From a virus: 64,000 nt of DNA. Location of the stretch: positions 1-64,000 of the IMG/VR virus record IMGVR_UViG_3300030419_002557. One strand, given 5' to 3'. Made by a program: the position numbers and the translations under genes. Of the stretch, positions 11,601 to 19,628 are shown piece by piece (position 1 is the first letter of the stretch; each line of letters begins with the position of its first letter). The notes below the pieces were generated by a model, which saw nothing but the letters and a program-made list of their open reading frames with translations, was not told the DNA's origin and did not search any database.

Positions 11601-14600
11601 AAGTACCTTATTCACCCGACTGGTGTTCCAGAGTACAAAAGAGCTTTTGATCCAAAGCGAATTGATTCTAATAAAATCAAAGAGTTATTAGCCGCTGTAA
11701 AGGCAAACAAGAAGCTTACACCGAAACAAAGAAAAGAAAGAACCAGAAAGCTTGAAAGAGCACTGTTTGCACATGAGCACATTGAAAATGCTCAGCGCAT
11801 GTATGGCGCTGATCATCCAATCATTCAGCGGTTCGTCAAAGAGGCGAGAGTAACAGGCTCAACCGTCGATGTTATGTCTCCAGAATACAAAAAGGTTTTA
11901 GATGGACTTCACTCTAAATCCGTTGATAGAGACATCTTTGGTGATGTGGCGACATTGCAGCACAGGATTTGGGATGAATGGCGCGGATACCTTGATCCGC
12001 ATGTGATTGTTCACCCAGGTAGCGCTATGCTTCCGGCTGTAAGGCCAGCGGCCCTCAAGGCCGTGGTGAAAGCTTTGGAGGATTCTCTCCCAGAAATCCG
12101 AGACCCCCGTGTACAGGCAGAGCTTACAAGGCGGCACAGCCGCCTGACAAGCGGCCTGTTTGGTCGTGGATTTAGAGAGCTACACTCTTCGTTTAAAGAA
12201 GGAAGGTTTGGAGGAACCTCTCCGTTCGAAGACAGGCCGCTGCCTACTGAGCTTAGTCGCGGTGCTCTTTACATAGCTGATTCGTCGCCGCCATCGAGCA
12301 GCCTGGACGTGTTCCTTGAGGGCGGCTCTGACATGGCTGATTTTTTCAACCATGGTGACCTCTCTTCTCTGTTTAACCGTGGCAGCAATGCGCTCATGAT
12401 GTTGTTGGGAGAAGAGTTCCCAATGGTTATGGACATCTTTGTAGACAAGTTCGACAGCATAGTTGCTGATGACGGATCCCGTGTACTTACAGAGAGGGGT
12501 TTTGGCGAACTTAAAGAATCTTTCAGCACTTACTGGCACGATGGGCATGTTCGAGATCCTCGTCTTGATATTGCGTATGACAGTGTCAAAGACAGGCTTG
12601 CTGTGTTTTGGCGTCGATTGCGGCACAGCGCTGACCGGACAAACCCCGGCGTCAGAAGGTTTTTCGATGAGTGGCTTGGTGTTCTAAACGATGCAAAGAA
12701 AGAAGCGATGCTTGATGTTAAAAACTCTGCTGAGTTTAAAAACATCCCGAAGATACAGATCGAAGAGTTTAAACCAGGCCAAGCTTCTGAACTGCTTGAA
12801 ACAGAACAGGTAGCCAAAAGAGGGCGAGCAAGAGAAAAGGCTCGCATCGATATGGACGAGGGACGGATTCGTTATGCCTTGGGCCTTACCGATGAAGTGA
12901 CCGAGGTCGATGCTTTTAGCGCGATGGAAAAAGCCGTAGGCTACGTCGCAACTGAAATGTCGAGGCTTAAGCACACCAACCACTGGGTTTCTTTTTCAAC
13001 AAGAAGCGTTGTTCCGGCGCGTCTTCTGCCTAAATACTTGGAAGAAGCACAACTTAGAAACTACTCTGTGTTTGGCGACCCGCACGTTCTTAAGAAGCAG
13101 TTTGAGAGAATCCCGCTTGAGCGGGTAAAGCTTGATGAGTTTGGTGAGCCCGTGATGGACACACCGTATGGTGTAGTCGAACCACAGCCTGTAATGGAGG
13201 TTGTGACAGAGGTTCTTCCAGATGGAACGGAGCGAGTAGTAGAGATTGATGTCATCAATCTTAATGAGCTACAGCAAGATCGGTTGAAGCAGTTGCTTAT
13301 TGAACTGGCTGTTGACCCAAGAACAAAACAGTTAACCCAAGAGGTTTTGGGGGAATACCTTCTTCCAAATGCAAATCTCGATCAGATTCCTTTTAAGCAC
13401 TATGAGTTCATCACTCAGGAACTATTGAGAGATCACGTTGTTGGAATCGGGTCAGGCATGACCAAGGAAATCAAGAATGTCCCCCGATCTCTCGGGTTTG
13501 CCGCCGTTCAGGCTCTTATGGGGCCCAGGGGGCTTGGAATGTTTGACAATATCCAGTCCCTCCAAAAGAGCCTTTCTCAGAAGTTCAAAACACGAGCCCC
13601 TCTTGCACACATGGGCAAGAATAAAGACGGGAAAGTTCGAGACGGCCAAGTTGTAAGCCCCATTGTTCAGGAGCTTTTTCAGCGTAGAATGCGCCAGATT
13701 GATGACATTCCAAACTGGATCAAGCGAGTTCAGAGCGCGTTGGCGAACAGGCAGAACCCTGCTGGCGTTTGGGAGGTGATTGAAGGTCTTCAAAACGTGC
13801 TTGAGCAACCTATTCATCAGCACACATACCGAGTGTTAGACCGGCTTGAGCTTTTGTTTATGGGAGAAGCAAAGGGCATTAACCCTAATCAGGTCGGTGA
13901 TGCACTAGATGACATTGCCAGGGCGTTTGCTGACAACAGGTTGATGACCAAGTCTGAGCGTGCAGCAATCAATCTTCTTAGAGACTTTGAGCGCATCAAG
14001 ATTTTAGAGCCCGAACGAACAATGGTTAAGGGCGACAAGGTTTATATTAAAGATCCTGCTCAGAGGGAGGCAATAGCAGATGCCTATATGGTAATACAAG
14101 AGGGTATCGCCAGGCGTCTTGAGATTGCAGATCAACATGCAAGAATCATCATGGAGGGCATGGGTGGTTCTCCAGAACAGAAGGTAAAGCTTTTTAGGAC
14201 TGGAGATGGTCAGCTTTCCACAATCAACAGAGACAGAGCTATTCGCCTTTATGACAGCTTTTATAAAGGCGAGTGGGGAGCGCTTCTTGACCAACTGGCA
14301 AGAGAAGGGCTGTCAACAGGTACTGCCCTGAAGTATCCGGGCAAGTTCAACGTCCTTCACGCAATGCTTGAGACAGTGATTCGATTGAGGGCTCAAAGCA
14401 TTTTTATGGACTTGGTCAATGACATGACCGACATGGGTATGTCTGTTCGCATTGAGGACCTGGCTCCAAAAGACATCACCAACATGGCCGAAAAGCGAGC
14501 CTTTGCTCAGCGCGTAAAACTTTACCTCAATGAGGAGCTTAAGTTTGGTGGCCCGCTTCAAATAGTGGACGAAACTGGACGAGTTTATGATGCAACAGAA

Positions 14601-16919
14601 GCATTCGAGCGGGTCAGAACTGAGCCGCTAACTGGACAAAAGATCCAGGGGGCCGGGCCAGGCGCAGAAGATTTTTCAAGAGAAGCGAGGGCGAGAGCAA
14701 GCAAAATCGGTGCCTACAAGCCTATTCATGAAAGAATGGGCGACGTTATTCATAAAACAAAAGTTCACGATCTCGAAGCCTTTACGGTCGCCACACAGCT
14801 AATCGAGCAGTGGGGAATGAAGATTGGCGCTAACATTGAAAACTGGGAGTTGGTGAGGTTTGCGGACGGTTCCGAGGCCCTGGTTCCAAAGCTTCTTCTT
14901 GATGAAGTTCAAGACGCTATGGACAGGGTTGCTGGTCAGGCTTCTGCAAGACAGGGAGTCACCAGCCGCTATCGTTTGCAGCCGAAAGGCTTCTATGAAG
15001 GGTTCCTCCCAGAGGTCGGGCAGCCCCCACTGAAAACAAAAGCAAAGGTTTTTGTTGGCGATGCGATCAACTTGCTGAGCAACTCATTCAATGTCAGCTA
15101 TCGACTAATGAAAATGGGCCTTACGTCAGGGCTCTTCATAGTCAATCTCCCTTACTACATGGCAAACGCCTTTGGTGCTCAACTACAGACGTATCAAGCG
15201 CTTGGTTTGAAAGGGTATTTTTCCTCAATGAGTCGACCAATGCTGGCGTTAGAGATTTCCGCAGCTTTGTGGGGTGACGCACCAACTATGCGGTGGACAA
15301 AGGTAAAGCCTGTTGTAATGCCGGACGGTACAGTCTGGACAAAAGAGTCTTTGACAAGAGCCGCTCACGAACACGGTTTGTCCGGCTCATTCCTGTCAAA
15401 AGAAACAGCAAGGACCGTTGCCGAAGATTTGAAGAAGAAAGAGCCTACCTTCTGGAACAAAATGACTGCCGCGCCAAAGTTCTATCACGCGCAGCTAATC
15501 AACTTTGCGACGTTCCTCGACAACTATCATCGTGTTGCAATCTTCGTTGAGCAGATCGGAAAAGGCGCTTCGGCAAGAGAAGCAGCAGCCGTGTCAAGGA
15601 AAGCGCTGTTTGACTATTCAGACCTCACTGACTTTGAAAAGAAATACATGAGGCAGATCTTCATCTTCTATTCGTTCCAACGAAAGAACATTGATTTGTT
15701 CTGGGACACCTTGTTGACCAACCCCCACAGGGTAATGGGGCAGTTGCGATTTGCCCGTGGTTTAAACCAGACCTTTTTGGATGGTGATGAACGCCTAATT
15801 GAAAGCGACTGGAGTCTTGGCCGCGTTGGTGTGAAATATCAAGATTTTGCAGCCAGCAGATTTGTACAGAAAGCAAGGTACAATGCGCCTATTTTTCCTG
15901 TTCAAGAAGCCTTGCGCGGACAATTAGACTTTCTTAGTTTTCTCGGCAGTTTTCTTCCTGGCGAGGGACTCATGGAAGGCGAGAAAAGAATGAAGGCACG
16001 CTTGAAGTTTTTAGGAAGGCTGAACCCTTGGCTTCAAGCGCCCTTAGCATTAACTCTCAACAAGACATTCTTTGGCGCAAGACCTATGAGGCCAGAGAGA
16101 ATTCCGCTGTTTATGGTCCAGCATGACTTATTAACAACAGGTGGAATAGTGATGCGCTCAATCGGCGCTCAAGCCAAAGCATTGAAGCGATGGGAAGAGC
16201 AAGACTACCCAGGGCAAACACATGCATACTATGCCACAAACACCACCGCTTGGTATCTGTTGCAGAACCTGTGGCATGGGCCGCTGCCGGTAATGCCTAT
16301 GCGTGAGGACATTCCAGGCACAAGTAAGATTCGAAAGTTTGTTCCAGGTGGAGAAGCAGTTGGAGAAGCTCTCGACCATATGCCTCTTGGATATGTGCTT
16401 CGAGCGCGTCCGCTCAAGGGATTGAAAGAGGGAACATTAAGTTACACCACTGCTGGTCGCATGATGGATACGATTGAGCGCCTAAACAGGGCGGGCGGTG
16501 GTGTTCTACGTCCAGATATTGTCGATGCTCAACTTAGAGCAGACATGGCGCACTACAAAGGCCTGGTTGAGTCTGGAAGAAGAGAGCCTCTCTTTGGCAA
16601 CATTGGAGAAGAGGAACGCCTTACATCTCAGGAGCTAAACGCAGCAGGGTTCCGTGTTGATCCAGAAACTGGAAACGTGGCGTGGCGTGATGACGCGCAA
16701 GGCGTTCCCGTTCGTGGGGCAAGAGGCCGACCAGGCATTCAGGAAGGTTGGTTGTCAATCGTGTTTAGTCCCCAAAAAATCTACACCGAAGAATATGCCA
16801 TTCTTATGGAGCACTACCGCTATCGACAATTGCTTAAAGCTGCTTTGAAAAAGCAGTTTGCTGTAGACTATGACAAAGAAATCCTTGAAGGCCGATACAT
16901 ATCAGAAGGTAGTGACTAG
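2685..16919 (+). CDS. Giant polyvalent-type virion protein with two zincin motifs (4,744 aa)
   Basis: One uninterrupted frame of 14.2 kb, with ATG preceded by an AGGA-containing leader. Seen in the sequence: a first zinc protease motif HELGH at residues 1514-1518 with downstream candidate ligands E1570/E1574; a second, HELVH, at 1845-1849 followed by NEKEF (E1913); and near 2838-2870 a VPG..TK / LDIH pair resembling the helix-hairpin-helix-GPD core of endonuclease III. Toward the C terminus, around 15.1-15.8 kb, is a hydrophobic block followed by a motif of the form FDYSDLTDFEK then FYSFQRKN, of a kind I associate with large phage virion proteins. This architecture matches the polyvalent protein idea (many enzymatic modules on one injected polypeptide). 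Delivery into the host and catalytic activity are inferred. No RNA polymerase motifs, transglycosylase or tape-measure repeats were recognised. Confidence 0.85.
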   Translation: MATPSVPGAGRAGVRANEEEEQEGYPEGWAVPEPPPVSLEEAEKLKIRLQEAVLDWAQKTHPGLTEEERKEKAEEKWETLRVHDDLSSDAARAHAAYETEEDNADFELLRVLVPREAVFPLPGSWSPTASMHQRLEDRKLFSIANSLQKADGLSPEEAMVRAHQSPVSRHEGGGLDFAQRFESFERMINRPGAFGAVVDIAKESAVGEAIQSGVGYAWDFVTLDTGAAPAEDYYGGARGKEWWTKRSTPFNVQAVFKGHADADAFEDVLFKEYRGEERPWYETVEMRAHKGEAYQDEIDLFNKNVDRRNELMSGNAEFIDLFGQWVKQREAFLEEVGNLNYGLWDHLDFDNAYAARNVNWIGNYRQGTKRPERYSSTYSEDRAAWGEASTFPKDSQLYERVEAAVEMWKMVDQLDPNSAMYSSAKERLDRALGNIPNDMFPDSLLRTTHRNTYGESSFATRAGHVRNSTWGDVSMVANPLFELATLDLDFSGVKTSAQAVGHLGLQTASTLYHGWDNYLWDWTHLGLLNLMPEDIGLTAEALYGNSAIEDFKKFFDNEELVSDDLEERKAILYRMALGMSRAEMHLNKFVLDVPELSRFKDAFLSAQDFPVAPEVALNGATPPGGGEYLTHSVGEIMDAAKESAESEGMTLEEYVNSDTGWANISQKLNKLKLYKLPHAMSSGLINAMGGYEGFRKHVERYVGAREHYFGREDRQAGNFAMETLGNAMSDTYIDGGNIRVTENTAGSVMRIGSTLLFDPVAETAMDLLFDPFMELKDQLGGRAWHGRANDRGGIQDWFYGLENPEGAGFWGRLQDAALNGLRYDKTDSEYRNLIGAGIALDIWVPGEGWALTAMSRPLVGTARLGKLMEDIPGMRISSDTLRAAYLPEGVFGAGSLWEKIAPAEDIADYERAVDVAEESATARRDAEVDDRSRFQRARTAVFGDPEVNLAKKRLKRARAYRQGTMGWRSWTPFAKPRELKAEFGGMHDITKIAAEQHFNNNLTQGVHPLEGFGPKFRSNVYEVMRRAGVKGEEVDRVLRDSSQMRSARFLSEAAERLTNVDDYTMQIRESALYSRLRDELEAANHRTPLHYKNLRGVDAVDAWMAMVETIGVAFARTRGLEDGLKATEQFMQQRLAEIDSGRLIEPPSRAIAGDTRGFDSAKQGLMDGVPSDQIKIREVNLDNEAELLAMKNSSEYETVRAIGDKQALRSMSMSLLVTLLGRVEAGSNVGADILGEIAHRLSKEFADSPGTAQSKFDEFVELLSQAEEDLLSRLPNQADRVQNLFDNILNDISERVRLARETLDESSTAKATKVQADTGRAQIVQAIRKLVEGDLLEAEQGAVLEALVMSLPERVLRDIRLSEQIAGIARGNAARSLPLLSEGGPVDRLISSVEFYGFADEVGTLKAGENALFVGATVDEVLQAIRFKRDENQGFKSLGIRYVSKKKNPDTGKAYTARELAEKYVDAETWMRRQQGESFSPEKIEQLVNQFEKALHAYKKGSDRVGPRTYQFLHELGHAISMSFLSDSEIAILSKAFRDELDDFGLFRDTPYTREFSTMTDVQFTEWFAENFAEYVITHQLPKVLAGDAGSSGLLRIFSNIMERLSNYFSSWFRRAPRAKTDFHPALANVIDRLFDGKAAAMASRREIALRRASRYQMRLSDEGIFSTLSVQRSGLDGQYIPELDDVEVAEDLLRMDEGPQVDVVDAEKSNIPSDVGLGELSLDEANAAMRQAKTGSQLADFISENASDPVHQRIAERIKPHLNDTEVHVIEGPDDIPEAIYEMEKKGTLPKLVAYQIATLSAHESRLRSVTRGLNWSPEGDAFNDVFLRGNKAYSGTTAETALHELVHAATVRRLSDGNLSANKGTALQKATSDIFDLRNQVVKIAKQAQKDKTLDPAIEDILIRATANEKEFVAYGLTNKTFQDYLMTIKVEDKSMWNVFVEKIADLLGVAKKDQNALTDLVRMTDELLDAPLEELPSRPLTEWLTLMEEPVGAAARAADDVEITVAAVGMRPEFMEAQLLMNRANEARKSRDAATNAGTRRMYQRQLDTANRRLYLLLEPDLKKALTEGLDPDVVQITNLTEAGGFERSLGAFADYAPEGGFYVTLKGPRDIILGRVAEYSRAYNQDAMLVRERIKTVDIDKTKPLIEQISFDDKGVQRGATARIVIPRAFEGKLAQAIMQTIAKNETGATIRLDTLEDGRGVIELVHVPEWIPAQYASVETFRDIVEKVAGDIKEHTKKKKLGDVEVTFEQESVYAVSHSRGAPDAANNPGLYEYWIERSRNQLRKQGRDAAPLFELAEEGVGTGPVTRGPRLQPGGDRPAVNGSNSLLDIPGAARRIGPEIRRVLNERDAFDSGHLSEELAAEFNVQSEIAGGTPHDIVDLEVDSGLKQRISLSEITPNQASEIKSRLGTANPLEDVSFDVEFTVERVTETPEGKVVERSKVSVPVFPVLKATDFAGAKGQKVLIPGGMEGTFSFSDVQYLARRPIEMILEEAATKWWDDLPKNDDGVNIFGKREDLGNYDEIMAQYKEAYSSMLDRMYDKLHNSYGLEKHRPKNEEIFDGGRFKSKEAKFQWEQEIEIHMMDVASQYVFAYLSMQTNLLDNQAFAAVVRPRSFADLSDMVNRYRTAKRNKGSDLDRDEANHILGFSLTLSEGVLKNRFGKKTKLADVETDILPIIQIHDWTKPGGPLITVQSVDIAPLNADKIAGKTRKALARYVKSKEKVAKKEALLARTKDASKRKRIRAELRAAIKEMQAADVQHQALLNSVSTQDVVQLTGDIALSSPANTTRLLEMYEMMHEDFLRVQKGELKHGFFERYPGEDWDAFSDRVSSMVPGMATKISAFGIYWQNPIAASIGALDIHMIGMIGPELFKEQRWLNKAEGWYRDWQSIKSDAAKKHLKEVAETALIRDTGTEPTKTAISKKAKEMLSSELKERARVSFEDFLSTGKSNPAYTFWREQLRGEITAPEKYLIHPTGVPEYKRAFDPKRIDSNKIKELLAAVKANKKLTPKQRKERTRKLERALFAHEHIENAQRMYGADHPIIQRFVKEARVTGSTVDVMSPEYKKVLDGLHSKSVDRDIFGDVATLQHRIWDEWRGYLDPHVIVHPGSAMLPAVRPAALKAVVKALEDSLPEIRDPRVQAELTRRHSRLTSGLFGRGFRELHSSFKEGRFGGTSPFEDRPLPTELSRGALYIADSSPPSSSLDVFLEGGSDMADFFNHGDLSSLFNRGSNALMMLLGEEFPMVMDIFVDKFDSIVADDGSRVLTERGFGELKESFSTYWHDGHVRDPRLDIAYDSVKDRLAVFWRRLRHSADRTNPGVRRFFDEWLGVLNDAKKEAMLDVKNSAEFKNIPKIQIEEFKPGQASELLETEQVAKRGRAREKARIDMDEGRIRYALGLTDEVTEVDAFSAMEKAVGYVATEMSRLKHTNHWVSFSTRSVVPARLLPKYLEEAQLRNYSVFGDPHVLKKQFERIPLERVKLDEFGEPVMDTPYGVVEPQPVMEVVTEVLPDGTERVVEIDVINLNELQQDRLKQLLIELAVDPRTKQLTQEVLGEYLLPNANLDQIPFKHYEFITQELLRDHVVGIGSGMTKEIKNVPRSLGFAAVQALMGPRGLGMFDNIQSLQKSLSQKFKTRAPLAHMGKNKDGKVRDGQVVSPIVQELFQRRMRQIDDIPNWIKRVQSALANRQNPAGVWEVIEGLQNVLEQPIHQHTYRVLDRLELLFMGEAKGINPNQVGDALDDIARAFADNRLMTKSERAAINLLRDFERIKILEPERTMVKGDKVYIKDPAQREAIADAYMVIQEGIARRLEIADQHARIIMEGMGGSPEQKVKLFRTGDGQLSTINRDRAIRLYDSFYKGEWGALLDQLAREGLSTGTALKYPGKFNVLHAMLETVIRLRAQSIFMDLVNDMTDMGMSVRIEDLAPKDITNMAEKRAFAQRVKLYLNEELKFGGPLQIVDETGRVYDATEAFERVRTEPLTGQKIQGAGPGAEDFSREARARASKIGAYKPIHERMGDVIHKTKVHDLEAFTVATQLIEQWGMKIGANIENWELVRFADGSEALVPKLLLDEVQDAMDRVAGQASARQGVTSRYRLQPKGFYEGFLPEVGQPPLKTKAKVFVGDAINLLSNSFNVSYRLMKMGLTSGLFIVNLPYYMANAFGAQLQTYQALGLKGYFSSMSRPMLALEISAALWGDAPTMRWTKVKPVVMPDGTVWTKESLTRAAHEHGLSGSFLSKETARTVAEDLKKKEPTFWNKMTAAPKFYHAQLINFATFLDNYHRVAIFVEQIGKGASAREAAAVSRKALFDYSDLTDFEKKYMRQIFIFYSFQRKNIDLFWDTLLTNPHRVMGQLRFARGLNQTFLDGDERLIESDWSLGRVGVKYQDFAASRFVQKARYNAPIFPVQEALRGQLDFLSFLGSFLPGEGLMEGEKRMKARLKFLGRLNPWLQAPLALTLNKTFFGARPMRPERIPLFMVQHDLLTTGGIVMRSIGAQAKALKRWEEQDYPGQTHAYYATNTTAWYLLQNLWHGPLPVMPMREDIPGTSKIRKFVPGGEAVGEALDHMPLGYVLRARPLKGLKEGTLSYTTAGRMMDTIERLNRAGGGVLRPDIVDAQLRADMAHYKGLVESGRREPLFGNIGEEERLTSQELNAAGFRVDPETGNVAWRDDAQGVPVRGARGRPGIQEGWLSIVFSPQKIYTEEYAILMEHYRYRQLLKAALKKQFAVDYDKEILEGRYISEGSD

Positions 16920-16979
16920 AATTGGCTTTCCGTGTTACCCTTTCCACAACCCAACCCAGACTCTCATTAGGAGATAAGA

Positions 16980-17603
16980 ATGTCCTCAATCCCACAACTT
17001 GTAAATGGCAACGCTCTTGAGCATGGAATCACCATGTTTGTAGACCATGGCGCTGGCAGCGCATCTCAGATGCACGTCGGCGGTCAGGCTAACGCCGATG
17101 TTGCCGCAGGCACCGTAATCAACGGTGACGGCGAAGGAACAACCGAGACTGAGACTACCGAGTACACGATTCCAGCCAACACTCTTGTTGCTGGTTCAAC
17201 CATCCGGGCCAAGTTCTATGTGCATTGCCCATCAGGAAATGGTTCCGACACAACTCAGATTGGATTGCGATTTGGCTCAAACACCACCGCAAGCAGCAAC
17301 TCGGGAATCGAAACCGCTGCTACTGATCTTGACAACAGTGGTGCTGTTTGTGTCGGTGATGCTGTCGTTCAAATCCGCACTGCCGGGTCTGGTGGAACCG
17401 CCGTTATGTTTGGAACCGTCGCTTTGGATACGGCTGCTGCCGTCGCTCTGAGTCACGACGAAAGTGGTGCGCTGGCAACTTTTGCTGTCGATACAACAGT
17501 AGACAACTACTTGAGCGTCACGGTTACGCTTGGATCCACCAACGCATCAATGGTTGCCCAATCCGAAGCCTTCATTGTAGACATTTACAATCCGTCTACC
17601 TGA
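16980..17603 (+). CDS. Beta-rich virion protein, 207 aa
   Basis: ATG preceded by AGGAGATAAG, an excellent ribosome site. The protein is Gly/Ala/Thr/Ser-rich, without long helices, and alternates in a way typical of beta-sandwich decoration or appendage proteins. It opens the run of small beta-rich genes following the giant gene, after a 60-base gap in which no strong terminator is seen. No family recognised. A structural role is inferred from composition and location. Confidence 0.75.
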   Translation: MSSIPQLVNGNALEHGITMFVDHGAGSASQMHVGGQANADVAAGTVINGDGEGTTETETTEYTIPANTLVAGSTIRAKFYVHCPSGNGSDTTQIGLRFGSNTTASSNSGIETAATDLDNSGAVCVGDAVVQIRTAGSGGTAVMFGTVALDTAAAVALSHDESGALATFAVDTTVDNYLSVTVTLGSTNASMVAQSEAFIVDIYNPST

Positions 17604-17631
17604 TTCATCCACCTTCTAATAGGAGGCCGTG

Positions 17632-18060
17632 ATGGCTGATCAGGGCTTTGTTGTTAACGATGCAGAGCAGGCGAGCATTGGTACGTCTTACTCTGCTGGG
17701 CAGGCGATTCTTCTTCATGAGGATTTGACAGCAGATCCTTTGTCGAGAGCAATGCCACAGGCTTGTTATCTATCTCACCTTGAGCTTCAGCTTGACGTGA
17801 CTTCTGGATCTCCAGCTACTGTGTCTTGTTTCTTGACATGGGATTCGTCAGGTGATGACCCGCTTTCTGCGGAGGCTCAACTTATCAATCTTCATGCTGG
17901 TATGACTGACACAAGCCTTAGAAACACCGCAGTTGCGACTGATGTCTATGTTCGTGCTCCGACAGGACAGACAACGGCAAACAAGTGCTATTTGTTTTTA
18001 AAGGTCAATGATGGTGCTGTAACATTGAAAAAAGCCCGTCTTCTTTGGGCTGTGAGGTAG
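17632..18060 (+). CDS. Beta-rich virion protein, 142 aa
   Basis: The frame opens with GTG-ATG. AGGAGG sits five bases before the ATG, so the ATG is preferred. The product is rich in Thr, Ser and Ala with short alternating hydrophobic stretches and a Lys/Arg-rich end, as in small phage appendage proteins. Only five bases separate it from the next gene, implying co-translation. Function unknown; a tail or capsid appendage is inferred from context. Confidence 0.75.
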   Translation: MADQGFVVNDAEQASIGTSYSAGQAILLHEDLTADPLSRAMPQACYLSHLELQLDVTSGSPATVSCFLTWDSSGDDPLSAEAQLINLHAGMTDTSLRNTAVATDVYVRAPTGQTTANKCYLFLKVNDGAVTLKKARLLWAVR

Positions 18061-18065
18061 GGTAA

Positions 18066-19241
18066 ATGGGGATTAGCTCAGGGTTTTTCAATAGATTTGG
18101 CAACCAACGAGTAGTTGGAACAGACCTTGAAATCGACACTTCAGACGGCACTGTTTCTGTCGATGAAGTAAACAATAGGGTTGGCATTGGTGACACAGCG
18201 CCTGGAACGAAGCTTCAGGTTACTGATGCCGCACCTTATGTCACCTTGAAGAACTCAACATCCGAGAACTCAGATGGTGGCTGTGAATCGAGGCTGATCT
18301 TTGAAGATCACGCCAATGTTTCGCTTGGACAGATTGAGGTAAGCCATAGCGGCTCTTCTGATGACACCAAAGGCAAGATGATCCTGTCTACGCATACAGG
18401 GTCCAGTCTTGTTGCCGCCATTACAGTCAATGAAGCCCAGAACGTGGTGTTTGCTGGCGACCTTAGAGTCTCCGGTAACAACATCGTAGATAACGGTGGG
18501 TCTGCGGGCATCTCGTTTGATGGTTCTGGGAACACCCAGGTTGATGGTGACCTCACTGTGAACGGCGGTGATCTTCAGTATTCAAACGGACAGAACGCAA
18601 CTATCGGAATTGCTGCTGTTTCTGGCACCAACACTGCCGGTAGGAGCCTGACGATTAGTGGTGGGCAGAGCACAGGAAACGCCGCTGGTGGCTCTATTGT
18701 CTTCAAAAGTTCCGCAGCCGGTCTTTCCGGCAGTAGCGCCAACAGTTTGGCTACCGTGTTTACCATTGAGGAAGATGGCGACATTATTGTTCCTGGCGAC
18801 ATTGAAGTCGTTGATGGCAAGGCTGTTGTTGACAGCAATAACGCTAAAGTGCTGAAGTTCTGCACGGTTGGAAGCGCGGTCAACTACCTTGAAGTTGAGA
18901 ACGCAGCAGACGGAAGCGCCCCGGCGATTAGCGCTCTTGGTGACTCGGCCAACATTACGATTTCAATGAAACCAAAAGGCACGGGAGGCCTTCGGGTATA
19001 CGGGTCAACAGCATCGGCTGCCAGTATTCTTCTGAATGAAGATGCCGATAACGGCACCAACTTTGTTCAGATTCTATCAGCCGCAAACATTGGTTCGAAC
19101 TTCAAAATCATTCTTCCCGCTACAGTTGGGGCTACTGGGAAAGTCCTCCAGTCAACAGTTTCGAGTAACGAGGCGACGTTGGATTGGACGGACTTAAGTT
19201 CCGACGCCAGCCACATTCTTCACATGCAAGTTTTCTCATAG
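18066..19241 (+). CDS. Putative tail fibre or appendage protein, 391 aa
   Basis: Residues near 60 read VGIGDTAPGTKLQV, a phrase common in phage tail fibres and in repeat-rich fibres preceding chaperone domains. The rest is Gly/Ser/Asn-rich with repeated short beta units (DGDLTVNGGDLQ, EEDGDIIVPGDIEV), consistent with a beta-helix or triple beta-spiral shaft. No C-terminal intramolecular chaperone motif is visible. The ATG follows the upstream stop by five bases. Host attachment is the likely role but is inferred from repeat style. Confidence 0.7.
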   Translation: MGISSGFFNRFGNQRVVGTDLEIDTSDGTVSVDEVNNRVGIGDTAPGTKLQVTDAAPYVTLKNSTSENSDGGCESRLIFEDHANVSLGQIEVSHSGSSDDTKGKMILSTHTGSSLVAAITVNEAQNVVFAGDLRVSGNNIVDNGGSAGISFDGSGNTQVDGDLTVNGGDLQYSNGQNATIGIAAVSGTNTAGRSLTISGGQSTGNAAGGSIVFKSSAAGLSGSSANSLATVFTIEEDGDIIVPGDIEVVDGKAVVDSNNAKVLKFCTVGSAVNYLEVENAADGSAPAISALGDSANITISMKPKGTGGLRVYGSTASAASILLNEDADNGTNFVQILSAANIGSNFKIILPATVGATGKVLQSTVSSNEATLDWTDLSSDASHILHMQVFS

Positions 19242-19250
19242 GACTACTAA

Positions 19251-19628
19251 ATGGCCACCATTACTAAAGAAAGACTAAGCGGATCGACAAACGGTAAGCA
19301 GATCCTTATCACTACAACCGCGAGTGATGGAACTGGTGACGCGGGGCTTAGCACGGCCAATGTGATTCACACTGCTGTTGCTAACGCTACGGACTGGGAC
19401 GAAGTTTGGCTTTGGGCAAAGAACACCCACAGTGGCGATGTAATGCTGACAATCGAGTGGGGAGAAACAACCGCCAACAACATCATCAAAGTAAATCTTG
19501 ACGAGGACGCTGGCTTAGTTCAGATCATTCCTGGCCTTATTATTCAAAACAGCCTTGAAATACGCTGCTTTGCTGCGACTGCAAATGTTGTTGCCATTTC
19601 AGGTTTTGTAAACAGGATTGATTACTAA
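19251..19628 (+). CDS. Small beta-sandwich appendage protein, 125 aa
   Basis: Clearly a paralogue of the protein at 21529-21915. Both contain DE-V/I-WLWA-K/T-N-T/I-H in the middle and end with V-x-x-I-x-GF/Y-VNRI. Composition suggests an immunoglobulin-like or jelly-roll fold. The stop overlaps the next ATG by one base (TAATG), indicating translational coupling. Possibly a tail or capsid decoration subunit; not identified further. Confidence 0.7.
   Translation: MATITKERLSGSTNGKQILITTTASDGTGDAGLSTANVIHTAVANATDWDEVWLWAKNTHSGDVMLTIEWGETTANNIIKVNLDEDAGLVQIIPGLIIQNSLEIRCFAATANVVAISGFVNRIDY

Noticed and set aside
2685-16919. Giant protein considered as an N4-type virion RNA polymerase
   Set aside because: I could not find the single-subunit polymerase motifs, only zincin and HhH-like motifs.
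2685-16919. Giant protein considered as a tail tape measure
   Set aside because: No extended regular helical repeats or transmembrane clusters typical of tape measures.
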